DNA of 64,000 bases, from contig NZ_FNBA01000002.1 of the NCBI RefSeq assembly GCF_900102055.1, positions 843,926 through 907,925 on the forward strand, read 5' to 3'. This document shows positions 54,114-63,938 of this stretch, piece after piece; positions within the stretch are counted from its first letter, which is position 1; each line of letters opens with the position of its first letter. The translations under genes were made by a program, and so were the position numbers. The notes beneath the pieces were generated by a model. The model did no database searches and was not told the origin of the DNA. It was given only the letters and a program-made list of their open reading frames with translations. This stretch comes from Ulvibacter litoralis. Its GTDB lineage: Bacteria > Bacteroidota > Bacteroidia > Flavobacteriales > Flavobacteriaceae.

Positions 54114-57100
54114 ATTAAACAGTGGCTATTTATAGCTTTTGTTACGTATTTTAGTATAATATCAACTCAACTCACGGCACAATCCTTATCTCAAATTGAA
54201 GTCTTATCAACAGAGAACGGATTGCCATATAGAGACGTAAAGTCTATAACTCAAGATAGCATAGGGTTTATGTGGTTTGGCACCACGCAGGGGCTTCTTA
54301 AGTATGATGGGTACTCATTTAAAATTTATAATAACAATCCAAATAATCCGAATTTTATAGAGAATGAGCAGCTTACTGAACACAACACAATTTATCAAGT
54401 TAATAATTCGCTCTGGTTTGCAGCAAATAACACGGTATTCAAATTAAATACAAAAACAGATAGTATCATAACTTATACTGAAACACATGGCATTAAAGGG
54501 GATGTGATCGAGTTACATATAGATGATAAGAAACAAGTATGGGTGGTTTCAGACAACCATTGGACTTCAAAAAGAGAGGATACCTATCAATACCTTCAAA
54601 AATTTGATGAGAAGCATGGTTTTCAAGTTATAGACAGCCTTAGGCGAGGAAGTCGCGAGTTCACAAGATTAACTTCAGATCAGAAAAATAACCTTTGGTG
54701 GTCAACGCTAACCAAAGGAACCATAAAATACACTGAGAATGGAAAGCGACTCCAAAATTATGACTTAAATACTTCTGGGAGCGATGGTAAAAATAAATAT
54801 CGAGGAACTTCTTTTTTCGACAGTAAAAATCTGCATTATTATTTTCCGAGTAATAAAGGAATTACTCGCTATAATACCTCTAAATCTGAATGGGAATCCA
54901 TATTAAATGAACCCTTAAGCATTCATCACGCTGCGGAAGATAACGAAGGTAATATTTGGTTTGCTGGAGATGCTTTTTTTTACAGAATGGACCGCTTCGG
55001 AAATTTCACAGATTTTTCAAAAACTGCCCAAGAACAAGTAGATTTCACACGAATCTCAGAACTTTTTGTTGATAATAACGGACTGCTGTGGGTAGCTACA
55101 GACAACGGTATTCTAAAACTAAGAATAAAACCTAAAATCTTTACACAGCTTTTTAAATCTAATGAAAAAGATTGGGGAAATGCAATGCGAAGCATCTTTG
55201 AAACTAAAAGCGGTGACATCATAGGACTATGTGAACGAGAGAAGAAACTCATGGTGTTTTCCCCCAACATTCAAGAAGGTAAAGAACTTGAATTATGGGG
55301 CGATTATAATGCAACTACAAACCCCTTGCACGGAGCACGTTTTTTTTCAATGGATTTAGATAAGGAATATGCATATACCGTAAACGAAGACTTAGTTAAA
55401 ATAAGGCTGAAAGATGGTTTTACAACTGTATTCGCAGAATTTGCAAACCGACTCAACATTACTGGAGCAAGCCCTATAATAACACTGAAAGATGGACGCT
55501 TATTATTTGGATTTACACTAGCAAAACTAACGATTTATACTCCTGAAACTGGGGAAAGCGAGTTGGTTTTTAAAGATCCTATTGAAAAGGATTATTTGCA
55601 TTTTAGATATTTTTTAGAAAGTAATACTTCAGAAACTGTTTGGGTAGGAACGGTAAATAACGGACTACTTAAAATTAACTTGAATGGTACTATTGAAGCG
55701 CATTATGACCTTAATTCAGATCCACCGTTGAATAAAAATAATATCATGGTAATTCATGAAAACAAAGATGAAAGCCTATGGCTAGGAACATTTGGAGGCG
55801 GAATCATTCATTTAACACCTCATAAAAAAGAGGCTTTTGTTTACGATACTTCGAGCGGTTTGGCCAATAACAATGTAGTTGGTATTTTGCCATACAATGA
55901 TGATCATCTTTTAGTAAGTACCTATGATGGGCTTTCGTTTTTTAATATGAAAACAAAGCGCTTTCATAACTTTTTTGAGGAAGACGGACTTACACATAAT
56001 GAATTTAACTACACCTCTTTTTTCAAAGACAGCAATAGTAATTACTATTTTGGCGGTATGAACGGGATTAATATGTTCAATCCAAAAAACCTAACTAGAG
56101 ACACCCTCATAAATCCTATACTGTTTTCATCTTTGACGCGCTTTAATAGTAAAAGCAATGACATTCAGAAAACCGACTTTTCTTACGCAGCAAATAGTAA
56201 AGTTACGATCACGCCTTACGATCAATATTTTCAAGTTAATTGGACCATTCCGAATTATTTTAAAAATATTGAAAATCAATATTTTACAAAGTTAGAAGGT
56301 TATGAAAACACTTGGTTTTCACAAGGCATAAACCCCTATGTTCGTTATAATAAACTGCCTGCTGGAGATTATATTCTGAACGTAAAAGGAACAGATTTTA
56401 GCGGCATAGAAAGCAATAACACATTAAAAATCCCAATAACAGTAGGATCAATATTTTATAAAACCTGGTGGTTTATATTGTTAAGCGCTTTGCTGATTTT
56501 AGCAATTATTTACGGCTTATTTCAATTTCGCGTCAGACAGATATTAGCGATAGAGCAATTACGAACCAATATCTCGAGTGATCTACATGATAATTTAGGA
56601 TCTATGCTGTCTGGTATTGCTATGCAGTCTGAATTAGTAGAAGCGAATGCCAAGAAGGAAAATAAAAGTAAGCTAAATAAAATTGCAACAACAAGTCGTG
56701 ATGCGATCTCTCAAATGCGAGATTTAGTCTGGAGTATTGACAACAGAAGAGAACGTACTTCCGATCTTTTGGAGCGTATGGAAGAATTAGCAGACGAACT
56801 TTTGTTTCCGAAGAACATTAGCTTTCATCTAGAAAAAAACAACCTAAACTTCAATAAGAAACTATCGATTACAGCCAAACAACATTTATTTTTTATCTAT
56901 AAAGAAGCAGTTACAAATATTTTAAGGCATTCGAATGCAAAAAATGTGTTTGTAAAATTTACCAATCAAAATGGTTTTGGTAAAGTAATTATTAGCGATG
57001 ATGGCACCATTAATAAAACCAACAAATCTACAGGGTTTGGCCTTGCAAATATGACACTACGAGCAAAAAAAATGAACGCCACTATAAACTTTATAAAAGA

Positions 57101-57143
57101 AGATGGCTTCGAAATTCATTTGAAATTACCCTTTAAACTTTAA
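54114..57143 (+). CDS. One-protein sensor histidine kinase with beta-propeller sensor; apparent ATT start
   Basis: The protein has about 1009 residues if it starts at ATT 54114. The signal peptide KQWLFIAFVTYF...LTAQ is followed by LSTENGLPYRDV, the usual start of two-component propeller sensors. Reg_prop beta-propeller repeats (about 45-700, DSIGFMWFGTTQGLLKYDG, GLLWVATDNGIL, SLWLGTFGGGIIHL) and a Y_Y_Y domain (about 715-790) follow, then a membrane helix (WWFILLSALLILAIIYGLF). The HisKA_3 phosphoacceptor His825 lies in SSDLHDNLGS, and a HATPase domain ends with STGFGLANM. No in-frame ATG, GTG or TTG exists between the upstream stop (54066) and the signal peptide; the first TTG (54222) would delete the export signal. 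It is followed by a response regulator after 76 bases. It probably senses a periplasmic ligand and controls nearby genes. Confidence 0.85.
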   Translation: MKQWLFIAFVTYFSIISTQLTAQSLSQIEVLSTENGLPYRDVKSITQDSIGFMWFGTTQGLLKYDGYSFKIYNNNPNNPNFIENEQLTEHNTIYQVNNSLWFAANNTVFKLNTKTDSIITYTETHGIKGDVIELHIDDKKQVWVVSDNHWTSKREDTYQYLQKFDEKHGFQVIDSLRRGSREFTRLTSDQKNNLWWSTLTKGTIKYTENGKRLQNYDLNTSGSDGKNKYRGTSFFDSKNLHYYFPSNKGITRYNTSKSEWESILNEPLSIHHAAEDNEGNIWFAGDAFFYRMDRFGNFTDFSKTAQEQVDFTRISELFVDNNGLLWVATDNGILKLRIKPKIFTQLFKSNEKDWGNAMRSIFETKSGDIIGLCEREKKLMVFSPNIQEGKELELWGDYNATTNPLHGARFFSMDLDKEYAYTVNEDLVKIRLKDGFTTVFAEFANRLNITGASPIITLKDGRLLFGFTLAKLTIYTPETGESELVFKDPIEKDYLHFRYFLESNTSETVWVGTVNNGLLKINLNGTIEAHYDLNSDPPLNKNNIMVIHENKDESLWLGTFGGGIIHLTPHKKEAFVYDTSSGLANNNVVGILPYNDDHLLVSTYDGLSFFNMKTKRFHNFFEEDGLTHNEFNYTSFFKDSNSNYYFGGMNGINMFNPKNLTRDTLINPILFSSLTRFNSKSNDIQKTDFSYAANSKVTITPYDQYFQVNWTIPNYFKNIENQYFTKLEGYENTWFSQGINPYVRYNKLPAGDYILNVKGTDFSGIESNNTLKIPITVGSIFYKTWWFILLSALLILAIIYGLFQFRVRQILAIEQLRTNISSDLHDNLGSMLSGIAMQSELVEANAKKENKSKLNKIATTSRDAISQMRDLVWSIDNRRERTSDLLERMEELADELLFPKNISFHLEKNNLNFNKKLSITAKQHLFFIYKEAVTNILRHSNAKNVFVKFTNQNGFGKVIISDDGTINKTNKSTGFGLANMTLRAKKMNATINFIKEDGFEIHLKLPFKL

Positions 57144-57219
57144 TGAAAAACCACACGATGATGTGATTGCAATTCTATAAATACTGTTTTAAATTTATAG
57201 TCTTAATAAAAAACAAACA

Positions 57220-57852
57220 ATGAACTCTATCAAACTTGCCATAATTGAAGACGATGCAACAATACAAGAGAGTTTGTGTGAGTTTTTTGGATCACAATCA
57301 AATGTTACCGTTTCAATGGCTTTCTATTCAGTTGAAGATTTTTTAGAGGCCGTAGTTGATCTTGCTGAAATGCCTACTATTTTATTGCTTGACATTAATC
57401 TGCCAGGAATATCTGGGGTTGATGGAATTCCTCTTATTAAAAAAGCATGTCCCGATTTGGATATAATTATGCTAACAACATTTGAAGAAACGGATATTAT
57501 ATTTAAAGCTTTAACCAATGGGGCGTGTTCGTACATCGCTAAACGTGTACCCCTTAAAAAAATAGGTGAAGCGGTTCAAATAGTAAGTGAAGGAGGCTCT
57601 TATATGTCGCCCTCTATCGCTAGGAACCTTGTAAATTACTATATCCCTAAAAAAACGAATGAACGTCTTTTGTCAGACCGCCAAATGGACGTTGTAAATG
57701 GTATTGTTTCTGGGAAGAGTTATAAAATGATTGCCGACGAATTATTTGTCTCTTTAGATACGGTGAGAAGTCATATAAAGAATATCTACAAAATCTTAGA
57801 AATTAATAGTAAGGCCGAGTTGATTAGGAAATCGTTTGATAATCAATTGTAG
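57220..57852 (+). CDS. NarL/LuxR-type response regulator
   Basis: This 210-residue protein has a receiver domain (about 5-120) with acidic pocket Glu10-Asp11-Asp12, phosphoacceptor Asp58 (LLLDINLPG), the conserved Thr (MLTTFEETD) and Lys (YIAKRVPL). A LuxR-type helix-turn-helix (about 145-205) reads LSDRQMDVVNGIVSGKSYK and SLDTVRSHIKNIYKIL. It lies 76 bases downstream of the HisKA_3 kinase, which is the class that normally pairs with this regulator family, so they form a cognate pair. Targets are unknown; the surrounding surface-protein genes are the natural candidates. The shared terminator at 57981 may serve it. Confidence 0.92.
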   Translation: MNSIKLAIIEDDATIQESLCEFFGSQSNVTVSMAFYSVEDFLEAVVDLAEMPTILLLDINLPGISGVDGIPLIKKACPDLDIIMLTTFEETDIIFKALTNGACSYIAKRVPLKKIGEAVQIVSEGGSYMSPSIARNLVNYYIPKKTNERLLSDRQMDVVNGIVSGKSYKMIADELFVSLDTVRSHIKNIYKILEINSKAELIRKSFDNQL

Positions 57853-57980
57853 GTTTATTCATCATTTGAGCTTTCATTTCACAAATAACCCATCATAGTC
57901 ATTTCGATTAAATTTCAAATTACAACAGTAGATTGGAATTTAGGTTCGAAAAGTTACTTCTTTCTTCTTTTTTTTAATCA

Positions 57981-58021
57981 TAAAAAAAACCACTTTCAGA
58001 TTATATACTGAAAGCGGTTTT
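57981..58021. terminator. Bidirectional terminator between the response regulator and the FN3 protein
   Basis: The stem AAACCACTTTCAG / CTGAAAGCGGTTT has a seven-A run on the left and TTTTT on the right, so it works for both convergent genes. Confidence 0.85.
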
Positions 58022-58042
58022 TAGAATCAATTTTTAGAATTC

Positions 58043-61000
58043 TTACTCCTTAATAACTCGTTTGGTTATTTTTCCGTTTTCTGTAGTTATTTCTACAAAA
58101 TACATGGCCGATTCTAACGTATTTAAATCTACTTGGTAGTTTCTTTGCGCAGTAAATGTTTCTTTACTTACTTTTCTTCCTCTTAGATCAAAAACAGCAA
58201 CTCCAGTCACAGCAACTTTTGGCGAAACAATATATAAGATGTTTTGCGTTGGGTTTGGATATACTGAAACTGAATTTAAAGCAATATCGCTTATATTCAA
58301 TGTACGATTTTGGAATACTACTTTGAAGCGTTCACTATATGTTCCTTCTTCACTTTGGAAAGTATAATCTCCTTCAGTTAAGTTGGTCACAGTACCTAGT
58401 TGGTTGTCTATTAAGAAAACAATTGCTTCTTCAATATTTAATCCATCTATCTCTTGAAGGGAAATACGATAGTTTTGAGACTCCTTCACTTGTGTAGAGA
58501 AACTAAGTGCTACAGCATCTTCAATTTCAAAAGAACCTAGCGCATTAATAGCAAGCTCTTGACCTGTACTTAATTCTGAATACAATGAAACTGGTGTTGC
58601 TAAACGTTTGATATCAGCGTTCACTTCAAAAGCATCAGTTGTGTTTTCAGAAAAACCAATTAAAGTGGTACTTCCTAAACCGTAGGTATCGTTAAATACA
58701 TTAATCCACAAACGGTCTCTTTCCGAAGTAATTGGTCGTCTATAGGTATCATTAGGTCCTGTAACACGCATGGTGTTGTTAAACGTTGCATTAATTCCTG
58801 CGGAAGCTGCTTTCACTGCAAATCCTTGTCCAGAAGAAATGATACTCGTTGGTGTTGTTCCACCATTCCCAGCTGGAATTCCTCCCATAGACTCACTATA
58901 CATTGAGATATCTGCCATGTTAAAGTTGGCTGCTTGATATCCCGGATAACTCGTTGAAAGCGGAGTAATGTGTTCCCAGAAGTACAATACATCAATATCG
59001 GAATTGGCTGGATTTGCATAAAATGCATCTGCATCAATTGCTGAAGCATATGGATTAGACAACATATTCGGACTTGAATTTTGATCTGTGTGATACGCTA
59101 ATGGGATAGTAATTTCTCCACTATTCAAAGTTCCTTCAGTATAGTTATGTGTAAAAACCCCGCTTCCTGTTGAATTAGCTTGTGGGAATACCATATATCC
59201 TTCAGCAGGATTGATGGTTCCTACATGATCTAACCAGTTATTTCCATTATCATCTGCAAAGTTTTCAGCCGAAGGAAAATCATTTGCCACATCAGGATTC
59301 GGAATAAAATTCGCGGTATTATGGTTTCTAACTATATACGCTGCACTGTACACATCTTCTCTAGTTTCAGCAGTCATAGGGCTCCCTAGTATCATAAACG
59401 ATTGTGCATCTAAGTTTGGTGTTATTTTCTCAACAGTTGTTGTACCTTCATTAAAAGTTAAAGCTGTATCAAAACGTTGTACAACACTACCTGTATTGGC
59501 TACAATTAAATCACCATCAACTGTAATATCACCAGCAATATCAATATAGTCACCAGCAGCTACCATTAATGTTTGTGTTGAGTTTATGACTAAACTACCC
59601 GCTTCAAAACTAATTTGCTCATCCCCTATACTTGTATCGTAAGGAGCAGCTATTACTGCATTTTGTTCTACAGTAGGAGTTCCTAAAGACCAAGATGTTC
59701 CATCCCAAATATTATCGCCCCCTGTTAACGTTACATACATATCTCCTGTACTAGTATTACCAGAACTATAGTGTGCTATATATATGTAATATGTTTCATT
59801 TAATATAGTTGTAAATGTATGATCTTCAACTCCTGTTGATTGATCATCGCATATAATATTTGTTAAGGCACCACAAGCACCACTTCCTATCGCCATTCTA
59901 TGGTCAAAAACCGCTTCTGAACTGACTGTTACATCACCTCCATTACCTACAAATGAATACCACAATCCATTAACCCCCATCGAACAACCAATACCTTCAG
60001 ATGTTGCAGTCGATCCGGTTGAATTCTGTACAATAGTTTGGCCATAAACTAAAGTTGAAGCAGAAGCACAACTAATATTTGATGGAGGAACCATATATGA
60101 AAAATCAAAACTTTGGAAATTTCCAAGGAATCCAGAGCCACAGTCAGATCGTACATAAATTGTATAATCGTTACCATCTGTTAATACGCCTGAAGCAACA
60201 GTAGCATCTGAAGTTCCTGTACTAGCTGCTAATAGAGCACCCACAGTACCTTGTGCTATACCTTGAGGTTGTATTTCGTAATCATATCCAGCAGCTCCTA
60301 CAACATCATCCCAATTTAATGATACGGAAGCGTCAGGGTTTGTTATCGTGCTGACATTCTCAACATCTGGACAATCTGGTGGTGCAACTAAAGACCATTG
60401 CATTGTAAAATCTCCTCGTGTACTATCATTATACCCTTCTATTACAATATAAATCGTTTGATCAGCTCCTGTAGTATTTGTCCAGTTTGTAACTGTTGTT
60501 TCCCCATAATCGGAACAATAAAGTTCTATGTCACCCGGACAAGATGTACCGTAAGCAATTCTATGAACAGAATCAAAAGTATTCGATATTTGATTAAAAC
60601 TAAATTCATAAGCATCTGGTACTAAAATTTGATAAAATAAATCTCGTCCTGCTGTTTGAAGACAGCTTATATCTTCAGTTGCTGTAGTTGAATTAGTAAT
60701 TGAAGCTGTTAAAGGACTTGTTTCCGAAGCTAAATCTATTGCCCCAGCGCAGGTATCATTAACAGGTGGGGTTGGATTTGTTGTGAAAGTAACTGGTCCA
60801 ACATAATCAGTTTCACAATCAGCTTTTACATAAAAATCATATGCTGTTTCAGCTGTTAAGCCTGTAATACTAGTATTTAGTAATGCAGTAGCTCCATCAG
60901 CAACAACAGTGCCTGTTGGCCCATCTCCAGACGCAACCACTAACCATTCGTATTCAGCAGTTACAATACCAACATCCCAAGATGCTTCAGCAGATATATC

Positions 61001-63601
61001 TGTCATTGAATCTATTATTGGGTTACTAACTTGCAAACATGCAGGAGGTGCTGCAATTGTTAATTTATAATCTTCGGCTTCACCTCTACCAGAGTTAAAT
61101 GAACATGGTTGCGGAGAAGTTCTATTATAATCAATTAAAACACGCATTCTATAATCTCCAGCGAGAGTACCAGAAGGTACAGTAATAGTCCCTGAAGGAC
61201 TTGTTACATAACTCGCAGAATTGTATACTCTTTCAGCTGTTTCAAATAGTAAATCATTATTCCAATCTACCCAAATAGCCACACCTACTGTATTACCTAC
61301 AGTTGTAGTCGAAAAATCAAAAGCTCCTAATTCATAAGAAGTTATAGACATCGTATCATAATTATCTTGATACCCATCTGTTCCATAACCAGTAGCTAAA
61401 TTATTAATATTTGTAGGATCACCACCTGTCGTAGAAAAGTTATCTATATACGACCCTGTATGAGATGCTCCAGAAGGAATACAATATCCTGTATAAACAG
61501 CCATTGGCCCAACTAGCTGACTCTCATCACCAACTCCACAAATTGCTTTGATATAAAAATCGTAAGCTGTATCAGCAGTTAATCCAGAAATAGTTTCTGT
61601 TGCTGTTCCATCTGTATCACTAAATGTTGTTCCTTCTGTAACTGGATCAAAATCAGTTGCGCCATAAATAATATCCCATGCAGTTTCAGAACCACCTGCA
61701 GTCCAAGAAAGATCTACGGTAGTAGTTGTAAGTCCTTCAATAGCAAAATCTGTTACGATTGGGCAAGATATCAATGTTGTAAAGTTTACAGGACCTACCC
61801 AAGTACTATACTCAGAGATACAATTAGCTCTCACATATACTTCATAATCTGTTTCTGGAAGTAATTCAACCACAGTGACGCTTGAAGAACCATTTATTGG
61901 AGTTCCTGATGAAGGTGCTTCTAACACAGCTTCTTGTACTACATACTCCCAATCTGTTTCGGTATCGCCAAGTGTCCAATTTATTTCTGCTTCCTTAGCG
62001 GTTATGTTTGATACCGTTAAATTAATCGGAGGCAAACAAGCAGGGATTTCTTCCCAAGTTACGTCATCTATCAATAAACTGTTAGAAGGAGAACCTGTAT
62101 GTCTTAGTGCTATATCGTTGGTAAAAGTTCCAGCAGAAGGTGTGATTATATATTCAGCATAGGTTGTTGAAGCAGCCGTGGCAGAACCCAAAGAAACAAA
62201 TGAAGTTGCGTCTGTTGAATCTGTTAAATATCCAAACTCAACAACACCTCCTACCGTAAAGTTCGCTCGCATATTAAAACGCAAACGATGGGTACCATCT
62301 CCTACATTAGAAACAGGCTGCATCTTTACAACGGCCAAATTAGAAGTTGAAGAAGAATACATATAAAGTGCATTGGGTACAGAATTATTATTAGATGTTT
62401 GAGTACTAGCGGAACCTGAAGCTCCTACTTTACCCCAACAAGTTGGAAAAGCTGGTGTCGAAATAGCATCAAAATTTTGAACAAATGAAGTGACCGCAGT
62501 ACAAGAGGTTGTAAAGCTAACTTTACTACTATAAACACTGAGATCAGATGAACCGCAAACCGAACGAACATACACGTCGTAAGTAGTCGCAGCTGTTAAG
62601 CCACTAATAGTTTCAGTAGATGTTCCATCAGCATCATTAAATGTAGTCCCTTCGGTTTCAGGATCAAAACCAGGCGCTCCATACGTGATATCCCAAGCAG
62701 ATTCTGTACTACCCAAAGTCCAAGAAAGATCTACTGAAGTCGTTGTAACTCCAGTAACTGTTAATGCTGTTGGTGCTGGACAAGATATTAATGTTGTAAA
62801 AGTGACTGGACCCGTCCAACTACTAAACTCAGATCCACAATCAGCTCTAACATATACTTCATAGTCTGTGTCTGGTGCTAAAGTGTTTACCGTTACTGAA
62901 GTACTTCCAACACTTATTCCAGAACCTGTTGGTTCTCCTGTACCTGCTGCTTGTACTACATATTCCCAATCAGTTTCACTATCTCCAAGAATCCAGTTAA
63001 TATCTGCTCCTGTGGTAGTTTCGTTCGTAACTGTTAATGCAGTTACCGGCAAACAACTTGGACCTGCTGCAATGGTAACATCATCTATATACCATTCAGA
63101 ATCATAATTTCCCGTATAATGGAATGCAACATAAACAGTTGTAGAAGATTCTAAAAAATAAGGACCATTTTCTATCCATGTATCTTCAGTTCCAAAAATA
63201 TCATTCAGTAATGTCCAAGTAGCTGAAGAAGGATCTCCACCTGAATAATCTGTAGAGTATAAAACATCATGAACTTCTGCAGAACCTCTATAATTAACAT
63301 TGTCAAAATAGGTTAATTGAGGATTCGTTACGCCCGACAAATCCATCGCTTGGGAAATTACCCAAACATCATTATCTCCAGAAAAATCATCAAAAAATAA
63401 AGCTTGAGAACCAGAATTGACTCTAACATTTGTACTAGCCCAAGAGTTACCACTATCACTGCCTGAGCCAACTTCATTTACCCAACCCCCAGGTAAATTA
63501 GGAATCGTAACACTTTCAAAATCTTCTACTAATTGAGCTTGGGTTTGCCATCCTGTAATTAGTAAAGCAAATCCAAAAATTAAACATGTAATTTTTTTCA
63601 T
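58043..63601 (-). CDS. Giant FN3/GEVED surface protein on the shared T9SS chassis
   Basis: This is an 1852-residue exported protein (signal ending WQTQAQ). The order of domains is a jelly-roll of the choice-of-anchor J type (about 24-185), two FN3 domains (about 185-365), a second jelly-roll (370-525) and two more FN3 domains (525-705). A GEVED domain follows (about 708-835, VAIWVDWNNDLLFETAERVY), then FN3, a domain starting NDTCAGAIDL, FN3, and a related domain starting ISCASASTLVYG. The chassis runs from about 1295, and the sorting domain ends TKRVIKE. The first two jelly-roll/FN3/FN3 sets are duplicates (both contain DTDYEVYVRA-type repeats and WEYVVQ). No protease motif is present. It is likely an adhesin or a carbohydrate/protein-binding surface protein. 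Confidence 0.88.
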   Translation of the reverse strand: MKKITCLIFGFALLITGWQTQAQLVEDFESVTIPNLPGGWVNEVGSGSDSGNSWASTNVRVNSGSQALFFDDFSGDNDVWVISQAMDLSGVTNPQLTYFDNVNYRGSAEVHDVLYSTDYSGGDPSSATWTLLNDIFGTEDTWIENGPYFLESSTTVYVAFHYTGNYDSEWYIDDVTIAAGPSCLPVTALTVTNETTTGADINWILGDSETDWEYVVQAAGTGEPTGSGISVGSTSVTVNTLAPDTDYEVYVRADCGSEFSSWTGPVTFTTLISCPAPTALTVTGVTTTSVDLSWTLGSTESAWDITYGAPGFDPETEGTTFNDADGTSTETISGLTAATTYDVYVRSVCGSSDLSVYSSKVSFTTSCTAVTSFVQNFDAISTPAFPTCWGKVGASGSASTQTSNNNSVPNALYMYSSSTSNLAVVKMQPVSNVGDGTHRLRFNMRANFTVGGVVEFGYLTDSTDATSFVSLGSATAASTTYAEYIITPSAGTFTNDIALRHTGSPSNSLLIDDVTWEEIPACLPPINLTVSNITAKEAEINWTLGDTETDWEYVVQEAVLEAPSSGTPINGSSSVTVVELLPETDYEVYVRANCISEYSTWVGPVNFTTLISCPIVTDFAIEGLTTTTVDLSWTAGGSETAWDIIYGATDFDPVTEGTTFSDTDGTATETISGLTADTAYDFYIKAICGVGDESQLVGPMAVYTGYCIPSGASHTGSYIDNFSTTGGDPTNINNLATGYGTDGYQDNYDTMSITSYELGAFDFSTTTVGNTVGVAIWVDWNNDLLFETAERVYNSASYVTSPSGTITVPSGTLAGDYRMRVLIDYNRTSPQPCSFNSGRGEAEDYKLTIAAPPACLQVSNPIIDSMTDISAEASWDVGIVTAEYEWLVVASGDGPTGTVVADGATALLNTSITGLTAETAYDFYVKADCETDYVGPVTFTTNPTPPVNDTCAGAIDLASETSPLTASITNSTTATEDISCLQTAGRDLFYQILVPDAYEFSFNQISNTFDSVHRIAYGTSCPGDIELYCSDYGETTVTNWTNTTGADQTIYIVIEGYNDSTRGDFTMQWSLVAPPDCPDVENVSTITNPDASVSLNWDDVVGAAGYDYEIQPQGIAQGTVGALLAASTGTSDATVASGVLTDGNDYTIYVRSDCGSGFLGNFQSFDFSYMVPPSNISCASASTLVYGQTIVQNSTGSTATSEGIGCSMGVNGLWYSFVGNGGDVTVSSEAVFDHRMAIGSGACGALTNIICDDQSTGVEDHTFTTILNETYYIYIAHYSSGNTSTGDMYVTLTGGDNIWDGTSWSLGTPTVEQNAVIAAPYDTSIGDEQISFEAGSLVINSTQTLMVAAGDYIDIAGDITVDGDLIVANTGSVVQRFDTALTFNEGTTTVEKITPNLDAQSFMILGSPMTAETREDVYSAAYIVRNHNTANFIPNPDVANDFPSAENFADDNGNNWLDHVGTINPAEGYMVFPQANSTGSGVFTHNYTEGTLNSGEITIPLAYHTDQNSSPNMLSNPYASAIDADAFYANPANSDIDVLYFWEHITPLSTSYPGYQAANFNMADISMYSESMGGIPAGNGGTTPTSIISSGQGFAVKAASAGINATFNNTMRVTGPNDTYRRPITSERDRLWINVFNDTYGLGSTTLIGFSENTTDAFEVNADIKRLATPVSLYSELSTGQELAINALGSFEIEDAVALSFSTQVKESQNYRISLQEIDGLNIEEAIVFLIDNQLGTVTNLTEGDYTFQSEEGTYSERFKVVFQNRTLNISDIALNSVSVYPNPTQNILYIVSPKVAVTGVAVFDLRGRKVSKETFTAQRNYQVDLNTLESAMYFVEITTENGKITKRVIKE

Positions 63602-63938
63602 ATGGTGAGGTTATGGTTAATATAAAGTGAATCTCAAATATAAAGATTTGATAAAGCTTTCAAAACAAACAAATTATGAAGCGGCTAAAGTGCAAAATTA
63701 TAAAAGACTGTAATTCAATAAAATATCAAGCATAAGAGGTTAAATTATTGTTAATTTTTTCGTCAATGAGTTAATATACTCGTCAAACAACTTGTTAAAT
63801 TCTCTGATTTTGAATAAAATAAGCCGTTTAATCTATTAAATTAGTAGGAAATGATAGAATTCATCTTCAAAAACACTCTTCGTAAATTTATTATTTTTTT
63901 TAAAATGCTTATGGCACCTCTCTATTGAAAAAATAGAG
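63602..63938. other. Upstream region of the FN3 protein, no gene seen
   Basis: This stretch is AT-rich and non-coding on both strands. It holds the promoter at 63635-63663, a TCTCTATT / AATAGAGA stem near 63919-63939, and the beginning of the edge repeat. Confidence 0.6.
63635..63663 (-). promoter_or_regulatory. Bacteroidetes promoter of the FN3 surface protein
   Basis: The minus strand has TTG (63661-63663), an 18-base spacer and TATATTTG (63635-63642), an exact match to the consensus layout, 33 bases before the ATG. Confidence 0.7.
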
